This document shows positions 6,002 through 10,181 of a stretch of DNA of 10,181 nucleotides, piece by piece. The stretch lies in contig MFRJ01000018.1 in NCBI GenBank assembly GCA_001784535.1, forward strand, positions 3,657 through 13,837, in the 5' to 3' direction. Both the position numbers and the translations under genes were made by a program. Below the pieces are notes generated by a model that saw only the letters and a program-made list of their open reading frames with translations, was not told the origin of the DNA and did not search any database. Source of the stretch: Candidatus Melainabacteria bacterium GWA2_34_9 (GTDB taxonomy: Bacteria > Cyanobacteriota > Vampirovibrionia > Gastranaerophilales > UBA9971). Numbering within the stretch: the first letter of the stretch is position 1; every line of letters starts with the position of its first letter.

Positions 6002-6003
6002 GA

Positions 6004-6019
6004 TGTGATAACATTCACA
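6004..6019. promoter_or_regulatory. Perfect CRP-type consensus site TGTGA-N6-TCACA
   Basis: TGTGATAACATTCACA is an exact match to the consensus for CRP-family regulators (E. coli CRP and cyanobacterial SyCRP1). It lies over the predicted rpsU start point, where a bound protein would block transcription. Binding is inference; the match is directly visible. Confidence 0.45.
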
Positions 6020-6047
6020 AATAGTAGTAAAAACTGCTATTTGCGAA
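6014..6047 (+). promoter_or_regulatory. Hairpin in the rpsU 5' leader
   Basis: CAAATAGTAG (6018-6027) pairs with CTGCTATTTG (6034-6043) through one G-U pair around a 6-base TAAAAA loop. After a single A/C mismatch, TTC (6014-6016) pairs with GAA (6045-6047). No U-tract follows, so it is not an intrinsic terminator. It may stabilise the mRNA or serve in S21 feedback control. Confidence 0.5.
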
Positions 6048-6084
6048 CAAAATAAACCTCAAACTTGAAGGGGGGTTAGAACAA

Positions 6085-6258
6085 TTGTCTGAAATACAAG
6101 TAGGTCAAGACGAAAGCATTGAAAGCGCACTTAAGCGCTTCAAGAAAAAAATCCAAAAAGCAGGTATCTTGTCCGAGATTAAAAGAAGAGAAAGATACGA
6201 AAAACCAAGCGTTAAAAGAAGACGCAAGTCTGAAGCTGCACGCAAAAGACGTCATTAA
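6085..6258 (+). CDS. rpsU: Small ribosomal subunit protein bS21 (TTG start)
   Basis: This 57-aa reading frame starts with TTG and contains no internal Met. It reads (M)SEIQVGQDESIESALKRF, then KKKIQKAGILSEIKRRERYE, then KPSVKRRRKSEAARKRRH. This is S21 over its full length: the ESIESALKRFKKK helix, GILSEIKRRERYEKPS, and the basic tail that binds 16S rRNA near the anti-Shine-Dalgarno region. The TTG is set by AAGGGGGG (6068-6075), 9 bases upstream; no other usable start lies in frame. It is followed by a strong terminator. The TTG start, the very G-rich ribosome site, the leader hairpin and the dyads together suggest tight control of S21 level, which would suit a protein sitting next to the anti-SD in the ribosome (inference). 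Confidence 0.95.
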   Translation: MSEIQVGQDESIESALKRFKKKIQKAGILSEIKRRERYEKPSVKRRRKSEAARKRRH

Positions 6259-6282
6259 TTTCGTATAAAATTCTCGTATAGA

Positions 6283-6316
6283 ATTAAAAAAGAGGCTGTA
6301 TTGCCTCTTTTTTAAT
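6283..6316. terminator. Intrinsic terminator of rpsU, probably bidirectional
   Basis: A 14-bp perfect stem, ATTAAAAAAGAGGC with GCCTCTTTTTTAAT, closes a 6-base TGTATT loop. It has a GC-rich core and a T6 run on the plus strand. The mirrored A-run also makes a T-run on the minus strand, one base past the stop of the convergent YkgJ-like gene. Confidence 0.9.
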
Positions 6317-6317
6317 A

Positions 6318-6926
6318 TCAATAAACCTTAAGCCAGGATTTTCCCGGAGAAATTATACTCATAGACGGACAAAGCCACATAAATTTATATTCTTCAGGGA
6401 TTTTCTTTAGCCGATAATTTAATTTTATTGCTTTTTGCTGGTATTTCAAATTATCAAGCTCTTTTTTATATTTTTTTAAATTATCAAGTTCTTGCATTAA
6501 ATCTTTATATTTTTTCCTGCATTCCTGCGCCCAGTTATAATAAGCACATTTTTCTCCTAAAATCACATAAGGAGTACCGGGAAAATCTCTGCATAATTCA
6601 GGTCTGTCTTCATAAATAAGACATTGTTTTTCTTTAGAATAATACCGGCATTTGTAAAAAACCAAATCTTCCGGCTTAGTTTTGCTTCCTCCTGTTTTTG
6701 AGGACTTTATGCTTCTTTCAATTATATTCGGATAAAGTGTTTTAGCCTCTTCAATAGTTTTATAAGGAACAAATATTGAAAAAAAATCTCTTGCAAAATC
6801 TTCTCCCGAAGCAGCTTTTTCAAGAAGCTTAAGATATGAAGCTGAAGGAGAAGCACAATTACAGCACGTTCCGCATTGAGCGCATTCAGGCAATGGAATA
6901 TTGAAATTTTCAGACCATTTTTTCAA
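6318..6926 (-). CDS. YkgJ-like CxxCxxCC cysteine-cluster protein (TTG start)
   Basis: This 202-aa protein carries the cysteine-cluster pattern of the YkgJ family (formerly UPF0153). CAQCGTCCNC holds Cys15, 18, 21, 22 and 24. Further Cys93, Cys102 and Cys112 lie in YKCRYYSKEKQCLIYEDRPE and LCRDFPG, and Cys127 and Cys136 follow. The family is thought to bind zinc or an Fe-S cluster; its role is unsettled. Residues about 136-170 form a Lys/Glu-rich helix with a 10-residue near-repeat (LDNLKKYKKE, LDNLKYQQKA), mirrored in the DNA at 6448-6463 and 6478-6493. The start is TTG with only a weak GAGA upstream; an ATG 8 bases later is out of frame. It lies 43 bp after the tadE-like gene on the same strand and may be the last gene of that operon. 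Confidence 0.85.
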   Translation of the reverse strand: MKKWSENFNIPLPECAQCGTCCNCASPSASYLKLLEKAASGEDFARDFFSIFVPYKTIEEAKTLYPNIIERSIKSSKTGGSKTKPEDLVFYKCRYYSKEKQCLIYEDRPELCRDFPGTPYVILGEKCAYYNWAQECRKKYKDLMQELDNLKKYKKELDNLKYQQKAIKLNYRLKKIPEEYKFMWLCPSMSIISPGKSWLKVY

Positions 6927-6969
6927 TTTATATTTCTCTAATTTTAATAGAACTCTTAGAAGTGCTGTT

Positions 6970-7596
6970 TTAATATATTAAATATTGTTTAATTCTTGTA
7001 CTGCTTATAGGGATATCTCTTGGAATCAAAGTAACCGGCGTACTCCCTAACATAGGTAATTGAGCTCCCACCAGCAATGTTCTGTATTGATAAATAAGCT
7101 GAACCATAATTCCGTCTTCACTAGGTGTTCTATAATCAACAACAAGAGTGATAATAGGCGTAGAAACTCCATCGATAAGCCTGGTTTGTGTGCTGACTAT
7201 TTCATAAAGAGCATAAGGTCTTGCGCCAAAACCCGCCCCCAAGTCATTATATGCAAGAGTTAAAGCTGGAATACCAAGAGTGCCTCTTCTTTTCATAACA
7301 ACATCTCTTGCTGCTTTGGCGGCTTTATTAAAACCTGTATTTGAAGTGTCTGCAATGTTATTAGAGGTCATTGTATCAAGCACAAGTCTTCTTGATGCTG
7401 CTACAGCAGCCTCTGTTGCGATATCCTCAACCGCATTTACATTTCTGTAAAATATAGCAAATTCCAGTATTCCAAACAAAATAGCAATCAAAAGAGGAAT
7501 AATAAAAACAAATTCTACTAAGTTTTGAGCTGGTCTTTTCAAATTAATTTTCTCTCTTTTTCTATTCTTTAATCTAAATAATAAACCTGAAAACAC
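6970..7596 (-). CDS. TadE-like pseudopilin (208 aa)
   Basis: The N-terminal region matches the TadE domain: a short basic stretch, then QNLVEFVFIIPLLIAILFGI and LEFAIFYRNVNAV, a single membrane helix at about 27-50 with the conserved Glu28 two to three residues in. The rest (about 158 residues) is predicted extracytoplasmic and contains no Cys. TadE proteins are minor pseudopilins processed by a TadV-type prepilin peptidase and used in Tad/Flp pilus assembly. No other tad gene is in this window. The frame opens with GTG at 7596, overlapping the upstream gene by 23 bp. A TTG at 7542 with GAGAG upstream would give a 190-aa product beginning with KRPAQNL, closer to usual TadE starts. The true start is uncertain. 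Confidence 0.8.
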   Translation of the reverse strand: MFSGLLFRLKNRKREKINLKRPAQNLVEFVFIIPLLIAILFGILEFAIFYRNVNAVEDIATEAAVAASRRLVLDTMTSNNIADTSNTGFNKAAKAARDVVMKRRGTLGIPALTLAYNDLGAGFGARPYALYEIVSTQTRLIDGVSTPIITLVVDYRTPSEDGIMVQLIYQYRTLLVGAQLPMLGSTPVTLIPRDIPISSTRIKQYLIY

Positions 7597-7948
7597 TTTT
7601 AATTTTGCTTAAAATAGTTTTTGTTTCAGATTTAATAACCGGATCATAGTATTTATTATATTCTTCTATTACATTTTTCGGCAAAGATTCACCATTTTGT
7701 AACATAATAGCAAGAGATTCTAAATAATTATCCTGTTCTTGAGCATATTCAATATCTTTTTTTCGAAAATCCTCATCTGCTTCAAAATGAACAAGCGCAT
7801 GCCAAGCACATTGCAGAGAATTATCTTCTATTTTACAGGGAAATTGTTCTAAAGCCTCTCTTACACAAATTTCTCCTGTCAAAACTTTAAAAATAAGTTC
7901 AGCAACATATTTTTTTTCATCCTGTACCTGTAAAGAAGAAGTTTTCAT
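7574..7948 (-). CDS. Hypothetical 124-aa protein between BlaI-like repressor and TadE
   Basis: I do not recognise this family. The protein is acidic and looks mostly helical. EKKYVAELIFKVLTGEICVR (11-30) resembles a helical bundle start. DNSLQCAWHALVHFEADEDF (42-61) and QDNYLESLAIMLQNGESLP (72-90) follow, then a Lys-rich end. There is no signal peptide or membrane helix, so it should be cytoplasmic; three Cys are present without a metal-site pattern. Its ATG shares one base with the stop of the blaI-like gene (TAATG), which points to translational coupling. Its own end overlaps the tadE-like GTG by 23 bp. The close coupling makes it a likely working partner of one of the two, for example an adaptor in pilus control (inference only). 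Confidence 0.75.
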   Translation of the reverse strand: MKTSSLQVQDEKKYVAELIFKVLTGEICVREALEQFPCKIEDNSLQCAWHALVHFEADEDFRKKDIEYAQEQDNYLESLAIMLQNGESLPKNVIEEYNKYYDPVIKSETKTILSKIKSVFRFII

Positions 7949-8298
7949 TATCTATAAATTAATACACCTGCACAAACTTTATCTGCTGCTTTAATAAGCT
8001 CTCTCATTTCTCCTTTAAAATATTGTCTTGCAAGTTTTTCAATAGCATTTATGCCTGCTTCTTTTCTGGAAATAATAGATTTATAAAAGAATTTTTTATT
8101 AAATTTAACTCTTTCAAGAGATTCTTTCTTTACTAAACGGTCAAGCACAGTTTTTACAGTGGTATATGCCCAACTTTGTTCTTCCGAATTAATTCTTGAC
8201 TGTACTTCTGACACATCAATTTCTTCATAGTCCAATTCTTCCATATCCCAGATTGCATTCATAAGTATATTTTCAAAATCACCCTGTTTAAAATCCAT
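7948..8298 (-). CDS. BlaI/MecI/CopY-family transcriptional repressor
   Basis: This 116-aa winged-helix protein has the family signature. IWDMEELDYEEIDVSEVQSR (16-35) covers helices 1-2. WAYTTVKTVLDRLVKKESLE (43-62) is the recognition helix and start of the wing, with FFYKSIISRKEA after it. The C-terminal dimer part is short. BlaI relatives bind DNA as dimers and are usually released by proteolysis through a BlaR1/MecR1 membrane sensor or, in CopY, by metal. No BlaR1 gene and no CopY-type CxC metal motif are present. A good GAGGT lies 8 bases before the ATG. It leads a minus-strand cluster with a hypothetical protein, a TadE-like pseudopilin and a YkgJ-like protein, so it probably controls that cluster. 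Two 16-bp direct repeats 30-70 bp upstream are candidate sites. Confidence 0.9.
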   Translation of the reverse strand: MDFKQGDFENILMNAIWDMEELDYEEIDVSEVQSRINSEEQSWAYTTVKTVLDRLVKKESLERVKFNKKFFYKSIISRKEAGINAIEKLARQYFKGEMRELIKAADKVCAGVLIYR

Positions 8299-8327
8299 AA
8301 TTAATACCTCTTATATTCTTATCAAAC

Positions 8328-8366
8328 TATTATTTTTTCCAATAAATATTTATTAAATTTTCCAAT
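8328..8366. repeat. Two 16-bp direct repeats upstream of the blaI-like gene
   Basis: TATTATTTTTTCCAAT (8328-8343) and TATTAAATTTTCCAAT (8351-8366) agree at 14 of 16 positions and are offset by 23 bp. On the coding strand each reads ATTGGAAAAnnTAATA. The perfect palindrome AATAAATATTTATT (8341-8354) bridges them. They lie where regulatory sites of the blaI-like operon are expected. Confidence 0.6.
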
Positions 8367-8371
8367 TAAAT

Positions 8372-8419
8372 ATTATTTAAGCTAAATTTATTCGGCTTTT
8401 CATCTCAAGCTTAAATAAT
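8372..8419. repeat. 12-bp perfect inverted repeat in the blaI-like leader
   Basis: ATTATTTAAGCT (8372-8383) is mirrored by AGCTTAAATAAT (8408-8419) with a 24-bp loop. No T-run follows on either strand, so it is not a standard terminator. It lies between the small lipoprotein gene and the blaI-like gene and may be a regulator site or an mRNA end structure. Confidence 0.55.
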
Positions 8420-8470
8420 TCGAAAAATTAAATAAATATTTAAGTTGGACTTATATTAAATTAAGCTTTA

Positions 8471-8731
8471 TTAATTTCCAAAGTTTATATTTCTTGGTCC
8501 AAATTTTATTTCTTCAACACTAGATTTAGGATTATCAAAATTATTCCGGCTTGTCATATTATATTGCTGATTATTTTTTAATAATACTGCTCCACTTTTG
8601 TATTTAACCACACCAGAATCACTTTGTTCTGTTAAAAAATTTTCTCCAATTATGCTATTTTGTTTACATCCTGAGCATATAAGCAGGATAGTTACTATAA
8701 TTAGAAATTGTTTTAAAAAAGCTCTGTTCAT
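8471..8731 (-). CDS. Small hypothetical lipoprotein (86 aa)
   Basis: The N-terminus MNRAFLKQFLIIVTILLICS ends in SGC, so Cys22 is the likely lipidated residue. The -3 position is Cys19 instead of the usual Leu/Val/Ile, which makes the lipobox atypical. The mature 65 residues are polar, rich in Asn, Ser and Lys, and finish FGPRNINFGN; no family is recognised. The ATG has GAGAAA upstream. A clear promoter (TTGAAA, 17 bp, TATAAA) lies just before it, which supports a real, separately expressed gene. It is followed by the inverted repeat at 8372-8419. It could be an accessory of the downstream pilus cluster or of the upstream sensor kinase, but nothing in its sequence says so. Confidence 0.65.
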   Translation of the reverse strand: MNRAFLKQFLIIVTILLICSGCKQNSIIGENFLTEQSDSGVVKYKSGAVLLKNNQQYNMTSRNNFDNPKSSVEEIKFGPRNINFGN

Positions 8732-8754
8732 TTTGTTTTCTCGATTGAAGTTAA

Positions 8755-8783
8755 TTTATATGAAATGAATTATTAACTTTCAA
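8755..8783 (-). promoter_or_regulatory. Promoter of the small lipoprotein gene
   Basis: On the minus strand TTGAAA (8783-8778) and TATAAA (8760-8755) are separated by exactly 17 bp, each one mismatch from consensus. The predicted start near 8748 leaves a leader of about 17 bases before the ATG at 8731. Confidence 0.75.
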
Positions 8784-8866
8784 AAAAAGAGCTTGTCCAA
8801 AAACCTTATTTTATTTTAGTTTTATCTTCTACTACAATTATAATACTGTTTATATAAATTTGCATC

Positions 8867-8890
8867 CATTAAAAACTTTTGTTTTTAATG
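8867..8890. terminator. 10-bp hairpin after the sensor kinase (weak terminator candidate)
   Basis: CATTAAAAAC (8867-8876) and GTTTTTAATG (8881-8890) pair perfectly around a 4-base loop, about 55 bp past the kinase stop. The stem is AT-rich and no separate T-run follows on the minus strand, so termination would be weak at best. It could instead be a protein-binding dyad. Confidence 0.35.
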
Positions 8891-8893
8891 TTT

Positions 8894-8931
8894 CTTAATA
8901 GTTGTATATTTCTTAACAGTTCTTAATAATC
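8894..8931. repeat. Three CTTAA-type direct repeats next to the kinase gene
   Basis: CTTAATAGTT (8894-8903), CTTAACAGTT (8912-8921) and CTTAATAATC (8922-8931) share a core, with start-to-start spacings of 18 and 10 bp. One-turn spacing of short direct repeats is typical of OmpR/PhoB-class response-regulator sites. They lie between the kinase stop and the small lipoprotein promoter. Confidence 0.4.
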
Positions 8932-8944
8932 GTATTTTAAAAAA

Positions 8945-10181
8945 TTAACCCGCTATCGGCAAAGTAAAATTCACTTCAAATCCGTCTTTTGATGAAAGAA
9001 AAATTTTGCCGCCCATAGCGTGAATCAGACCTCTTACAATAAACAACCCCAGTCCTGTTCCACGTGTTGTCCTTGTAAGATCATCCTCAAGCCTTGCAAA
9101 CTTATCAAAAAGATGCTGAAGTTTATGTTCTTCAATTGGAGGACATTCGTTTCTTATTTTAATAACAAAAAAATTCTCCTCCTGAAAAGCTTTTATGTTT
9201 ATTTCGGAATTTTCAGGAGAATATTTCATGGCATTTTCAAGAAGATTTATCACTATTTGAAACACTCTATCAGGATCTGCCCAGACAAACGGCGAATTTT
9301 CTGAGATATCCAAATTTATAACTCTGTGTTGTTTTTGCTGCATTGAAAGAATAGCATTTTCAAATACTTCTTTTAAGTCTACTTCTGACTGAAACACTCT
9401 TAAGAAATCCGATTCAATTTCAGGAACTACAAGAAGATCATCAACCATCCTGCTTAATCTTTCTGTCTGCTGTTTTATCACTTTTAGAGATTTTACTTTC
9501 ATTTCTTCATTAATATTAACATCACTTCTTAAAAGCCTTGAAGTATAACCTTTTATGCAGGTTAATGGGGTTCTGAACTCATGGCTGACTGTATCTATCA
9601 AATTTGATTTCATTTTGTCCAGTTTTGACAACTGTTCATTGGCTTCTTGAAGTTCCATATAGCCTTCATCAACTTTTTGCGCCATATCATTGAATTTTGA
9701 CATAAGAAAAACTATTTCATAAGGAGTAAAAAAGTCTTTTACAAGCCTGACTTTTCTTCTATAATTTCCTCTTCCTATAGCAGATATAGACTTAAAAAGT
9801 TGTGCCAAGTTTGTGTTTAATGAATATGAATATAAAACTCCAAAAACAATTATAAAAATAGCTGATACAAGAATCGATACTATTATTTTAAGCCTTGCAT
9901 CTATTATTCCATAATGGGTTAACTGTTTTGGTGTTGCAACTACTATTGCCCAATCAGGTTTATTAAGTTTCAAAAACACATTTGGCTGGTTTTTAAACTC
10001 TCCAAACATAATTGGTTTGCCTTTTTCATAATCTTTCGGGATGAAAGGCATAATTTTATTGAAAAGCTCTTTATCCTCATTATAAGACATTACAATATTA
10101 TTCTTTGAATCAATTATATAAACTGGTCTTTTGTCGTTTACTAAATATTTAAAAAGGTCATTTTTAAGTTTTTTAATATCT
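8945..10181 (-). CDS. Membrane sensor histidine kinase (5' end beyond window)
   Basis: The frame stays open to the right edge. The ATG at 10090 is internal, because the 30 codons before it (ending RPVYIIDSKNNIV) continue a Cache/PAS-like sensor fold. Residues are numbered from that Met. The sensor domain ends near WAIVVATP (47-54). A membrane helix spans about 67-90 (LKIIVSILVSAIFIIVFGVL). A HAMP linker covers 91-150, and the HisKA H-box VSHEFRTPLTCIKGYT carries His170. The ATPase domain has N-box INLLENAMKYSPEN (281-294), F-box FDKF (328-331) and G2 GTGLGL (344-349). The G1 box reads IRNECPPI (312-319): Asp is replaced by Asn, as in some CusS-like kinases, and the usual glycine by Cys. The kinase should phosphorylate a response regulator, which is not encoded here. 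Confidence 0.93.
   Translation of the reverse strand, partial: DIKKLKNDLFKYLVNDKRPVYIIDSKNNIVMSYNEDKELFNKIMPFIPKDYEKGKPIMFGEFKNQPNVFLKLNKPDWAIVVATPKQLTHYGIIDARLKIIVSILVSAIFIIVFGVLYSYSLNTNLAQLFKSISAIGRGNYRRKVRLVKDFFTPYEIVFLMSKFNDMAQKVDEGYMELQEANEQLSKLDKMKSNLIDTVSHEFRTPLTCIKGYTSRLLRSDVNINEEMKVKSLKVIKQQTERLSRMVDDLLVVPEIESDFLRVFQSEVDLKEVFENAILSMQQKQHRVINLDISENSPFVWADPDRVFQIVINLLENAMKYSPENSEINIKAFQEENFFVIKIRNECPPIEEHKLQHLFDKFARLEDDLTRTTRGTGLGLFIVRGLIHAMGGKIFLSSKDGFEVNFTLPIAG

Noticed and set aside
6076..6321. 81-aa minus-strand frame across rpsU
   Set aside because: It is antisense to S21, which is certain, and it runs through the terminator.
8806..8865. 19-codon minus-strand frame between the kinase and small lipoprotein genes
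   Set aside because: Very short, AT-driven, no good ribosome site and no recognisable sequence.

Overview
The window is AT-rich, roughly two-thirds A+T, and gene-dense, with short intergenic gaps, coupled stops and starts, and several TTG or GTG start codons. The best taxonomic clue is a ThiD2-ThiE fusion of the kind typical of Cyanobacteria. Together with low GC, a 57-aa S21, envelope TPR proteins and a Tad-type pseudopilin, this suggests a non-photosynthetic cyanobacterial relative (Vampirovibrionia/Melainabacteria, for example Gastranaerophilales). That placement is inference, not proof.

Left part (1-1859, all minus strand): the N-terminus of a YebC/PmpR regulator runs off the left edge. 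Upstream of it lies a complete higB-higA toxin-antitoxin pair with a near-perfect sigma70-type promoter placed so that the toxin mRNA should be leaderless. Upstream of that is the ThiD2-ThiE thiamine gene. A MutT-like Nudix hydrolase diverges from thiE.

Middle (2312-6316): first comes a small minus-strand reading frame with one internal stop (apparent pseudogene), then a 68-aa HTH protein whose promoter carries nested dyads. A probable envelope operon follows: a 747-aa exported protein with about 18 TPR units and a 139-aa lipoprotein overlapping it by 1 nt. A HIT-family (HinT-like) hydrolase follows on the same strand. The next gene is rpsU (S21) from a TTG start. Its short upstream region is crowded with dyads, including a perfect TGTGA-N6-TCACA site and a 5' UTR hairpin. 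A strong intrinsic terminator ends it and probably also serves the convergent neighbour.

Right part (6318-10181, all minus): a tightly packed cluster reads BlaI/MecI-type repressor, an unrecognised 124-aa protein, TadE-like pseudopilin, and a YkgJ-like cysteine-cluster protein. The leader of this cluster carries two 16-bp direct repeats and a 12-bp inverted repeat. A small lipoprotein with its own good promoter lies upstream. A membrane sensor histidine kinase, truncated at its N-terminus by the window edge, comes next.

No tRNA, rRNA, CRISPR array, transposase or insertion sequence was seen. I found no convincing new defence or mobile system. The most unusual points are the BlaI-to-TadE cluster with its repeat-rich leader, the regulatory crowding upstream of rpsU, and the leaderless higBA layout feeding into yebC.
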